A stretch of 5,338 bases of DNA, taken from assembly GCA_963169175.1 (NCBI GenBank), contig CAUJFK010000214.1, positions 1 to 5,338 on the forward strand, read 5' to 3'. Numbering within the stretch: the stretch's first letter is position 1; each line of letters begins with the position of its first letter. A program made the translations under genes and the position numbers. Below the pieces are notes generated by a model. That model did not search any database. It saw only the letters and a list, made by a program, of their open reading frames with translations, and was not told the origin of the DNA. Of the stretch, positions 1 through 5,335 are shown in pieces. The stretch is from Acidobacteriota bacterium. GTDB taxonomy: Bacteria; Acidobacteriota; Blastocatellia; Pyrinomonadales; Pyrinomonadaceae.

Positions 1-655
1 GCCTTCTCCATCTACCTTCTTACCTTCATCGATCAATCTTCGCAGTTCCAAAAATATCGCACTTCGCCATCGTTCGAGCCTTTCATTTGCTTCTTCAAAC
101 TCCAATTTTTCGCTTTCGGACGTGAAAGCTTTCGAAATTCGCTGTAGCTCGACTTCGAGCGCTTCGAAGTTCGTAATCTCTAAAGAGATCGCAGCCAAGC
201 TTGCTAACAGAACTTCGTCGCCAACTCCATATTTTAACGCAGAACCCGTAATATCCGATAACTTTTCTGAAAGTTCGGCCCAAATATGCTGCAGAGATGT
301 TCTAATCTGCACTTCGACGGACTTACCTTCTAGATTCACCACTACGTGAACCGCTCGGTACGACGATACGACATCCCGCTATATCCTGAATCTGCGTGAG
401 ACGGATACTCTCGCGCCGCAACTTGTCGGCGATTGACTTCGTCGTCTTTGCACGTTTACTTGCTTCAAGCGATAAAGTGTTCGAGATCGAGCCGGCTACT
501 TTCCCATGCGCCTGAGTGAATGTGCTTCGATATTCCTCAAGTTGTCGAAAGTCGTCGTCACTATTTTCGCCTTTCCGAATTCGGTCACCCAGTCGGTCGA
601 GCTGTGTTTTGGAAATTGGAACATTTGACATATAGGTCGTTTTCAATTTTAACAC
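1..655 (-). pseudogene. RelA/SpoT-domain (p)ppGpp synthetase-like gene, broken by internal deletion; 3' end outside window
   Basis: An intact relative would transfer pyrophosphate from ATP to GDP or GTP to make the alarmone (p)ppGpp in the cytosol. The 5' part (655 to about 361) encodes a helical N-terminus (SKTQLDRLGDRIRKG), then KTTKSIADKLRRES and QDIAGCRIVV, which are typical of the synthetase fold. The frame then runs into a stop at 323. A second frame, open from 360 to the window edge (120 codons), begins YRAVHVVV and continues VEVQIRTSLQHIWAELSEKLSD, followed by a charged helical tail. Family members have roughly 30 residues between CRIVV and GYRAVH. Here the two blocks abut out of frame, so I infer a deletion of roughly 90-100 bp, not a simple frameshift. 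The metal-binding Asp (QDIAG) and Glu (VEVQIRT) positions survive, but in different frames. The start is either GTG at 655 (AAAGGAG lies 14 nt upstream) or ATG at 631. Base composition looks more AT-rich than the neighbouring genes. A sequencing or assembly deletion cannot be excluded. Confidence 0.87.
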
Positions 656-669
656 CGATCTGAATCTAT

Positions 670-676
670 CTCCTTT
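670..676 (-). promoter_or_regulatory. Shine-Dalgarno-like AAAGGAG of the broken alarmone synthetase gene
   Basis: Read on the minus strand, AAAGGAG lies 14 nt before GTG at 655. That spacing is rather long but favours GTG 655 over ATG 631, which has no purine-rich site just upstream. The same bases overlap the -35 box of the divergent exporter promoter at 675-680. Confidence 0.45.
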
Positions 677-703
677 GTCATCAATGGCACCAAAGACTAA
701 AAT
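675..703 (+). promoter_or_regulatory. Sigma70-type promoter of the ABC exporter gene
   Basis: TTGTCA (675-680) and TAAAAT (698-703) are separated by exactly 17 nt and match the housekeeping -35 and -10 consensus well. Transcription would start near 709-711, about 6-8 nt before the ATG at 717, giving an almost leaderless mRNA. This agrees with the absence of a Shine-Dalgarno sequence upstream of 717. The call rests on sequence only. Confidence 0.6.
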
Positions 704-716
704 CTAATTTCTTAAC

Positions 717-2576
717 ATGTCCGCTGAAGTCGAAAAATATCACGAAGAAGAGAAGATCGGAAAGACCTATGATTTTCGGATCGTAAAGCGTCTTCTTCGC
801 TATCTGCGGCCCTATTGGAAGCTGGTTGCCATTGCTCTCACGCTTACGCTGATCACGAATGTGCTGGTCAGTTTACAGCCGTATTTTACCAAGGTTGCGG
901 TTGATGATTTTATCCTTCCAAAACAAACTGACGGGATCTGGATCTTCGCGTTCGCATTCTTCGGGTTGTTCCTGTTCCGATTTCTCTTTTCATATATCCA
1001 GGAAATTTTGCTGAATATGGTCGGCCAGCGGGTGATGTTCGATCTGCGAACCGAAATATTTACAAAGCTCCAGCGGCAGGAGGTCGCGTATTACGACAAG
1101 TACCCGGTCGGGCGGATCATCACGCGGCTTACCTCTGATGTCGATGCATTGAACGAACTTTTCACTTCTGGCGTGATCGATGTGCTTGGCGATCTGGTCG
1201 TCATCTTTGCCATTATCGGCATGATGTTCTGGCTTGACTGGAAGCTGGCAATTGTCGCGCTTATCACCGTGCCGCTGCTTTTTGCCGCGACAAATTGGTT
1301 TCGCAAGCACGCCCGCGAAGGCTTTGACCGCGTCCGCACACGAAATGCAAAATTGAACGCCTATCTGCAAGAGTTTATCTCCGGCGCCCAGACAGTCCAG
1401 TTGATGAACGCCGAGGAAAAGGCGAAACGCGGATTCCGTGAAATTAACGACGATTACCGCAGCGCAAATATCGAGACCATTTATTACTACGCCGTGTTTT
1501 ATCCGCTGGTCGATTTTGTCGGCGCGGTCGGTATAGCATTTGTTATCTTCTTTTTCGGGGCCGAATATCTGACCGGCTTTTCGACCTCGGCCCAGGCCTT
1601 GACGGTTGGCATCCTCGCCTCGTTCATTCAGTATTCGCTGCAGCTTTTTCAACCGATCCGCGATCTGTCGGACAAGTTCAATGTTCTCCAGGCTGCGATC
1701 GTAGCTTCCCACAGGATATTTCTTCTGCTTGATCTCGAGATTGAAATTAAAAGTCCAGCATCTCCAATAAAACGCGGAAAGGCCCGCGGCGATATTGAGT
1801 TTCGCAACGTCTGGTTCGCTTACAAAGCTGAAGACTGGGTGATGAAGGATGTTTCGTTCACCATCAAGGCCGGCGAAAGCGTTGCTTTGGTCGGACACAC
1901 CGGCTCAGGCAAGACAACGGTGACGAACCTGCTGATGCGGTTTTACGACGTGCAAAAGGGACACATCTTTCTTGATGGCGTCGATGTGCGTGATTGGGAC
2001 CTAGAAGACCTCAGGTCAAATTTCGCGGTCGTGCTTCAGGATGTATTCCTGTTCAGCGGATCTGTCGAGAAAAATATTCGACTCGGCAATGATGAGATCG
2101 ATGATGCCCGTGTCCGCTGGGCCGCAAACGAGGTAAAGGCGGCCGACTTTATCGAACACCTTGACGGCCAGTACGAATTCGAGGTCCACGAACGCGGCGG
2201 CGGCCTGTCGGTCGGGCAAAAGCAATTGATCTCGTTTGCACGCGCCCTCGCGTTCGACCCAACGATCCTGATCCTTGACGAAGCGACCAGCTCTATCGAC
2301 ACCGAGACCGAGCAGCTCATCCAACAGGCCGTCGAACGCGTGATGGAAGGCCGCACCTCGATGGTCGTCGCTCACCGCCTGTCCACCATCCAGAAATGCG
2401 ACCGCATCATGGTCTTTCACCACGGCGACCTGCGCGAAAGCGGAAGCCACAACGAACTCCTCGCCCACCGCGGGCTTTATTGGAAATTATTCCAACTGCA
2501 ATATTCCGACCGTGAACGTCAATTGCCCGGTGCTAAGCTTCCGCAATTGGAGGCCGGTCCAACATTCGGGCCCTGA
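717..2576 (+). CDS. ABC exporter half-transporter (fused membrane and ATPase domains)
   Basis: This 619-residue protein has the type IV (B-family) exporter architecture: a membrane domain of six likely helices (about 34-54, 75-97, 149-170, 172-192, 255-284, 292-312) followed by a nucleotide-binding domain. The ATPase motifs are complete: A-loop Tyr369, Walker A GHTGSGKTT at 393-401, Q-loop Gln441, signature LSVGQ at 497-501, Walker B with Asp521 and catalytic Glu522, D-loop SSID at 525-528, and switch His553. The signature carries Val where Gly is usual, a tolerated variant. Since the catalytic Glu and the other motifs are intact, a homodimer could work, and no partner half-transporter lies beside it. 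The sequence style resembles the YheH/MdlB/MsbA-like multidrug or lipid exporters of the inner membrane, but the substrate cannot be read from the sequence. The ATG at 717 is chosen because a promoter ends just upstream and the following residues fit the family N-terminus. The length is normal for the family. Confidence 0.95.
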   Translation: MSAEVEKYHEEEKIGKTYDFRIVKRLLRYLRPYWKLVAIALTLTLITNVLVSLQPYFTKVAVDDFILPKQTDGIWIFAFAFFGLFLFRFLFSYIQEILLNMVGQRVMFDLRTEIFTKLQRQEVAYYDKYPVGRIITRLTSDVDALNELFTSGVIDVLGDLVVIFAIIGMMFWLDWKLAIVALITVPLLFAATNWFRKHAREGFDRVRTRNAKLNAYLQEFISGAQTVQLMNAEEKAKRGFREINDDYRSANIETIYYYAVFYPLVDFVGAVGIAFVIFFFGAEYLTGFSTSAQALTVGILASFIQYSLQLFQPIRDLSDKFNVLQAAIVASHRIFLLLDLEIEIKSPASPIKRGKARGDIEFRNVWFAYKAEDWVMKDVSFTIKAGESVALVGHTGSGKTTVTNLLMRFYDVQKGHIFLDGVDVRDWDLEDLRSNFAVVLQDVFLFSGSVEKNIRLGNDEIDDARVRWAANEVKAADFIEHLDGQYEFEVHERGGGLSVGQKQLISFARALAFDPTILILDEATSSIDTETEQLIQQAVERVMEGRTSMVVAHRLSTIQKCDRIMVFHHGDLRESGSHNELLAHRGLYWKLFQLQYSDRERQLPGAKLPQLEAGPTFGP

Positions 2577-2584
2577 GTTACGTC

Positions 2585-2725
2585 TCACTTCGTGCCCTTC
2601 GTGTCTTAAACTTTGTGCGCTTTGTGGTTAGAATATTCATGCCACAGTCTGTTTCGTGGCCCACGACCCGGCTTCGCCACCACGAAACACGCGAATCAAA
2701 GAAACGAAGCACACGAAACAAGGAT
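2585..2725. repeat. Imperfect inverted-repeat element made of TTCGTG/TTTGTG units
   Basis: The left arm carries TTCGTG at 2589 and 2598 and TTTGTG at 2612 and 2621 (steps of 9, 14 and 9). The right arm carries the reverse-complement-like units CACGAA at 2681, CGCGAA at 2690, AACGAA at 2703 and CACGAA at 2712 (steps of 9, 13 and 9). The arms of about 40 bp therefore align as an inverted repeat with one gap and several mismatches, around a centre of about 50 bp. No ORF and no clear target-site duplication are visible. Degenerate CTTCGTG-type repeats of this kind occur in intergenic regions of many environmental bacterial genomes, so this is probably a REP- or MITE-like relic. That family assignment is from memory. 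It could also help end exporter transcription, although no T-tract follows. Confidence 0.6.
2650..2689. repeat. Perfect 10-bp hairpin at the centre of the inverted-repeat element
   Basis: TGTTTCGTGG (2650-2659) is perfectly complementary to CCACGAAACA (2680-2689), with a 20-nt loop. A smaller overlapping palindrome, TCGTGG-C-CCACGA, occupies 2654-2666. The right half of the hairpin is also the first unit of the larger right arm, so the two pairings exclude each other. No run of T follows on either strand, so it is not a classic terminator. Confidence 0.6.
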
Positions 2726-2755
2726 CGTCGGTTGGATCCAGACGCAGTTTTGTCC

Positions 2756-2801
2756 AAGCCCTATTGCCGATCAAGCCTATAACTAGAATATTAAAGGGCT
2801 T
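2756..2801. repeat. AAGCCCT / AGGGCTT inverted repeat around the sigma gene promoter region
   Basis: AAGCCCT (2756-2762) and AGGGCTT (2795-2801) are perfect 7-bp inverted copies separated by 32 nt. They lie just upstream of the -10-like TATACT at 2808. They could be paired half-sites for a regulator, but a 7-bp match over this distance can arise by chance. Confidence 0.25.
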
Positions 2802-2807
2802 ATGGTT

Positions 2808-2813
2808 TATACT
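2808..2813 (+). promoter_or_regulatory. Possible -10 box (TATACT) of the sigma factor gene
   Basis: TATACT matches the housekeeping -10 consensus at five of six positions and ends 12 nt before the ATG at 2826, a layout like that of the exporter gene. No recognisable -35 lies 16-18 nt upstream. Alternative weak hexamers (TAGAAT at 2784-2789) also exist, so the assignment is tentative. Confidence 0.3.
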
Positions 2814-2825
2814 GTCTGACTGAGC

Positions 2826-3827
2826 ATGCCGACTGAAGCAAAAACGAGCACAGATTTGTCACCGGAAAATCATGAGATGATCGACCTGATATATGCTCGG
2901 TGTCATGAGAACGCGCCGAATTTCGGTGTTGGGCCCGACACATTCAAAGATTCCCTTGCAAAGACCATTTTCAAGTATCTCGGCCAGGACGGCTCACCCG
3001 ATTCGGGCGATGTGGACAGCCTCCTGTCACAGATCCAGGCGGATGATCTTTTCATGGCGATGGCGTGCGCCAACGGCAACGAGCGTGCGTGGTGGGAGTT
3101 TGATCACCAGCATCGCGGCTATCTTGAGCGTGTGGCCCGCCATTTGGCGAAAACCGAGGTTGACGCCCAGGAGGTGATCGATCAGGTCTATGTCGAGCTT
3201 TACGGGACCAAGATCGTCGATGGTGAGCGGGTTTCAAAGTTTTCGACCTACAGCGGCCGTGGAAGCCTGCGCGGATGGCTGCGGACGGTCATCTGGCATT
3301 CGCTGGTCGATCTTCACCGTGCAAGCCACGACGAAGTTTCGCTGGACGAAATGACCGAAAATGTGGGTGAAGGCATGGCCCACGCAAGTTTTGCCGAAGC
3401 TTCACTGGGCGGCGAGGACGAGATGATCGACCATCTCACCCGCGAGCGGTATCGCAAGGCGACCGTCTCCGCGCTGGAAGCGGCATTTGCCTCGCTGGAA
3501 GATCATGAAAAGCTTCTCTTGATGTTCTATCATGTTGAGAACCTTAAACTTAGAGAGATAGCCCGTTTGGTCGAGAACGAATCTTCGCCACTGCGCGGCT
3601 GGTTCCAACGAAAGTCGCAAACGCGTAACGACAACCCCGCGGGCCGAATTCACGAATCGACCATAATGCGTTGGCTTGAAAAGAGTTATGCCCGCGTGCT
3701 GCAGCTATTTAGATCAGAATTGTCGGAAAAAGGCGGCCTCGGCCATGATGAGATCGACATCTGCCTTGGCTTGGCCACCGAAGATCTTGCCGGCAATAAT
3801 TTTTTCAAAAACCTGTCTACCTCCTGA
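2826..3827 (+). CDS. ECF-like sigma-70 family RNA polymerase sigma factor with N-terminal extension
   Basis: This 333-residue protein should direct RNA polymerase to a specific promoter set. Residues 1-72 are an extension of unknown role. Residues 73-165 form sigma region 2: an acidic helix start (DDLFMAMACANGN), a long helix through EVIDQVYVELYG, then FSTYSGRGSLRGWLR and WHSLVDLHR, matching regions 2.3-2.4. A variable linker covers about 166-213. Residues 214-297 form region 4, with FASLEDHEKLLLMFYHVENLKLREIARLV and the recognition helix HESTIMRWLEKSYARV. About 25 residues (250-274, rich in Arg and Lys, with a GWF motif) are inserted between the two HTH helices, which is unusual. A tail of about 36 residues follows. 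No Shine-Dalgarno precedes the ATG, and TATACT lies 12 nt upstream. The next gene, 97 nt downstream on the same strand, encodes a zinc-finger protein that fits an anti-sigma partner. The overall plan resembles extended sigma factors seen in acidobacteria and myxobacteria. The regulon is unknown. Confidence 0.9.
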   Translation: MPTEAKTSTDLSPENHEMIDLIYARCHENAPNFGVGPDTFKDSLAKTIFKYLGQDGSPDSGDVDSLLSQIQADDLFMAMACANGNERAWWEFDHQHRGYLERVARHLAKTEVDAQEVIDQVYVELYGTKIVDGERVSKFSTYSGRGSLRGWLRTVIWHSLVDLHRASHDEVSLDEMTENVGEGMAHASFAEASLGGEDEMIDHLTRERYRKATVSALEAAFASLEDHEKLLLMFYHVENLKLREIARLVENESSPLRGWFQRKSQTRNDNPAGRIHESTIMRWLEKSYARVLQLFRSELSEKGGLGHDEIDICLGLATEDLAGNNFFKNLSTS

Positions 3828-3860
3828 CACCTGCGGAAACGGATCAACTATTTTCAGGGC

Positions 3861-3884
3861 GGAACGAAAAATAAGGCAAATGTT
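3861..3884 (+). promoter_or_regulatory. Possible ECF-type promoter GGAAC-N16-GTT between sigma and anti-sigma genes
   Basis: GGAAC (3861-3865), the classic ECF -35 core, is followed 16 nt later by GTT (3882-3884), close to the common GTC/GTT -10 core. The site lies about 40 nt before the anti-sigma gene and could let the sigma factor raise expression of its own partner. Both cores are short and chance occurrence is likely. Confidence 0.2.
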
Positions 3885-3907
3885 GGGTAACCATCACGTC
3901 TGCTAAT

Positions 3908-3913
3908 CGGAGG
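3908..3913 (+). promoter_or_regulatory. Shine-Dalgarno CGGAGG of the zinc-finger anti-sigma gene
   Basis: CGGAGG lies 11 nt upstream of the ATG at 3925. It is the only clear ribosome binding site among the intact genes here and supports both this start and translation as the internal gene of the sigma operon. Confidence 0.7.
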
Positions 3914-3924
3914 CTAGGACTCAA

Positions 3925-4365
3925 ATGGCAAACAACGAATACATACACTCACAAGAAGCGGCGATCCAAAACTTGGTCGGACAGTTCTTAAAGGTTCGCT
4001 CAGGTCGTAGATCTAACCGTACGGACGCTGGCCCGCATCTCGATCAGGATTCGCTTGCGGCCTTCACCGAGGGTGTGCTGTCGGAGCGTGAAGCAAAACC
4101 GATCGTCAGCCATTTGGTCGATTGCTCTTTTTGCCTCCATGTTACGGCTGAACTGGTCAGGTTGGATATGGCATTTGCCGAGACACCCGCGGCGGTAACA
4201 GTTGCGGAAACGGCCGAACCAAGAAAGGTCTCCGAGGTGCTGAGCGGCTTGATCTCCAGAATTTTCGGCACAACGGATGGTGCGGTATTTGCCCACGAAG
4301 AAAAGAATAAGGACGACGAGAACAAGGTGGAAAACACGGATTCGGAAGATCCGAAAGAGAAGTAG
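3925..4365 (+). CDS. Soluble zinc-finger (ZAS/zf-HC2-like) protein, probable anti-sigma factor
   Basis: This 146-residue protein most likely binds and holds the sigma factor encoded just upstream. Residues 38-70 carry a full anti-sigma zinc motif: His38, then His63-x3-Cys67-x2-Cys70 (HLVDCSFC). The 25-residue step from His38 to His63 matches the ligand layout I recall for ChrR of Rhodobacter (His6, His31, Cys35, Cys38). The stretch DSLAAFTEGVLSERE before it is typical of this fold. No membrane helix is visible, so it should be cytosolic, unlike many anti-sigma factors with a transmembrane segment. There is also no cupin sensor domain. Residues about 101-115 could form an amphipathic helix, and 124-146 is a highly charged, acid-rich tail. 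Its position behind the sigma gene and ahead of a terminator supports a two-gene operon. Zinc or thiol redox sensing is possible but not shown. It could instead be a cofactor that does not inhibit. Confidence 0.8.
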   Translation: MANNEYIHSQEAAIQNLVGQFLKVRSGRRSNRTDAGPHLDQDSLAAFTEGVLSEREAKPIVSHLVDCSFCLHVTAELVRLDMAFAETPAAVTVAETAEPRKVSEVLSGLISRIFGTTDGAVFAHEEKNKDDENKVENTDSEDPKEK

Positions 4366-4388
4366 TTTTTGCGGCGAAAGCCCTTTAT

Positions 4389-4436
4389 ATCGGCCATTCA
4401 ACGGTTTGCGGTACCGGAGAATGGCCGATTTTTATT
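4389..4436 (+). terminator. Strong intrinsic terminator after the sigma/anti-sigma operon
   Basis: ATCGGCCATTC (4389-4399) pairs perfectly over 11 bp with GAATGGCCGAT (4419-4429). The 19-nt loop contains a small inner CGGT/ACCG pair. The stem is followed by TTTTTATT (4429-4436). It begins 24 nt after the anti-sigma stop codon, so it ends that unit and separates it from ribA. Confidence 0.85.
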
Positions 4437-4527
4437 GTGTTCTGACAACTAATACTTCCTCCTGGCCAGTATCATTCGATATCTTTGCAGCTCATCTTCG
4501 ATGTAAAAAGGTACCCAAAAGCCCGCG

Positions 4528-4542
4528 ATGCAGAATTTGCAT
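4528..4542. promoter_or_regulatory. Palindrome ATGCA-N5-TGCAT upstream of the ribA promoter
   Basis: A perfect 5-bp inverted repeat with a 5-nt spacer abuts the -35 region of the ribA promoter, centred about 43 nt before the predicted transcription start. That position suits a regulator binding as a dimer. It is short, and no regulator is known for it. Confidence 0.25.
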
Positions 4543-4571
4543 TACAAAATGGCCCACAGAAACGCTATAAT
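4542..4571 (+). promoter_or_regulatory. Promoter of the GTP cyclohydrolase II gene
   Basis: A perfect TATAAT at 4566-4571 is preceded at 18 nt by a weak -35, TTACAA (4542-4547). Transcription would start near 4578, leaving a leader of about 10 nt before the GTG at 4589. There is no Shine-Dalgarno and no room for an FMN riboswitch in such a leader. Confidence 0.5.
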
Positions 4572-4588
4572 CCTGAATACTGATTTTT

Positions 4589-5233
4589 GTGGACGCAGAA
4601 CCTTCAAAAGCGAATAACGACTGTCCGTGGGCGAACCGGGCGATCACGGTCGAACGGGTCGCCGCCGCGGACCTGCCAACTGAACAGGGTGAATTCAAGA
4701 TAGCCGGTTATCGTTCGTTGAACAGCAACGAGGAATTTGTCGTTCTGTACAAGGGCGAAATGGACCCTGAGGTGCCGACGCTTGTCCGCATCCATTCACA
4801 ATGTCTGACAGGTGATGTTTTCCGCTCGATCAAATGTGACTGCGGCCCGCAGCTTCATCAGGCGATGGACATGATCGAGGCCGAGGGCCGCGGAGCGATT
4901 GTTTACCAGCAGCAGGAAGGCCGCGGAATAGGTATCCTGAACAAGCTCCGCGCCTACGCCCTTCAAGCTGAAGGTGCCGACACCGTCGAAGCAAACGAGA
5001 AGCTCGGCTTTGCCGTGGACGCCCGCATATACCAGCAATGTGCCGAGATACTCTTCGATCTCGGGCTTTGCCAGGTACGTGTCATGTCCAATAATCCCGA
5101 TAAACTAAAAGCCCTCGAAGCCGCCGGCCTCCGCATCGTCGAACGTATCCCGATCGAGATCGAAGCGGAAGAAACCGCCGCCCACTATCTCCGCACCAAA
5201 AAAGAAAAGCTCGGACACCTCCTGAACTTTTGA
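4589..5233 (+). CDS. ribA: GTP cyclohydrolase II (riboflavin synthesis, first committed step)
   Basis: The enzyme converts GTP to 2,5-diamino-6-ribosylamino-4(3H)-pyrimidinone 5'-phosphate, with formate and pyrophosphate, in the cytosol. The 214 residues align with E. coli RibA along its whole length, with about 18 extra N-terminal residues. The zinc ligands are Cys72, Cys83 and Cys85 (CLTGD ... KCDCG), with the same spacing as E. coli Cys54/65/67. The catalytic residues also match with an offset of 18: Tyr123 (RAYALQ), Asp144 and Arg146 (VDAR), equivalent to Tyr105, Asp126 and Arg128. QQEGRGIGILNK and the C-terminus TKKEKLGHLLNF are family hallmarks. There is no fused RibB (DHBP synthase) domain, so this is the monofunctional type. 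The GTG start at 4589 follows an in-frame stop at 4574 by four codons. A start further inside would fit the E. coli length, but no ATG is available before the conserved region. It stands alone, with its own promoter and no other riboflavin gene nearby. Confidence 0.96.
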   Translation: MDAEPSKANNDCPWANRAITVERVAAADLPTEQGEFKIAGYRSLNSNEEFVVLYKGEMDPEVPTLVRIHSQCLTGDVFRSIKCDCGPQLHQAMDMIEAEGRGAIVYQQQEGRGIGILNKLRAYALQAEGADTVEANEKLGFAVDARIYQQCAEILFDLGLCQVRVMSNNPDKLKALEAAGLRIVERIPIEIEAEETAAHYLRTKKEKLGHLLNF

Positions 5234-5305
5234 CGCGAATCCGGTCTGAGATTCTTCTTTCGCCGGCGCGAGAGTCTGCTATATTCTCAGCCACGCTTAT
5301 TCATT

Positions 5306-5335
5306 AAAAAAGGTTCGCGACCAAGTCTGCGAACC
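5306..5335 (-). terminator. Intrinsic terminator for a minus-strand gene beyond the right edge
   Basis: GGTTCGC (5312-5318) pairs perfectly with GCGAACC (5329-5335) over a 10-nt loop that may add a GAC/GTC inner pair. On the minus strand the hairpin is followed by six T (5306-5311 read as AAAAAA on the plus strand). This suits a convergently transcribed gene ending to the right. Between the ribA stop and this hairpin I see only a weak CTGAGA/TCTCAG pair (5246-5251, 5285-5290) and no gene. Confidence 0.65.

Noticed and set aside
122..349. Plus-strand open frame opposite the alarmone synthetase remnant
   Set aside because: The minus-strand reading of the same bases gives the conserved RelA/SpoT motifs; the plus reading is Ser/Thr-rich with no recognisable domain.
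318..365. Programmed ribosomal frameshift in the alarmone synthetase gene
   Set aside because: A frameshift would restore frame but not the roughly 30 missing family residues, and no slippery heptamer is visible at the junction.
990..1898. Long minus-strand open frame (302 codons) opposite the exporter gene
   Set aside because: It lies wholly antisense to a gene with complete ABC exporter motifs, its product is low in recognisable motifs and rich in His/Asp/Gln as expected from complementing membrane codons, and no promoter or ribosome site is seen.
2016..2468. Minus-strand open frames opposite the ATPase domain
   Set aside because: They are antisense shadows of the conserved nucleotide-binding domain, and the two frames overlap each other.
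2650..2689. Hairpin after the exporter as an intrinsic terminator
   Set aside because: Neither strand has a T-run after the stem, so the classic terminator call is not supported; it is recorded as a repeat instead.
4277..4570. Plus-strand open frame of 97 codons overlapping the end of the anti-sigma gene
   Set aside because: It runs straight through the strong terminator hairpin, begins inside another gene in a different frame, and is Arg/Lys-rich because of frame shift over an acidic-tail coding region.
4435..4588. FMN riboswitch or small gene before ribA
   Set aside because: No RFN-type conserved segments were recognised, the perfect TATAAT lies only 17 nt before the start codon, and no convincing coding frame with a ribosome site is present.
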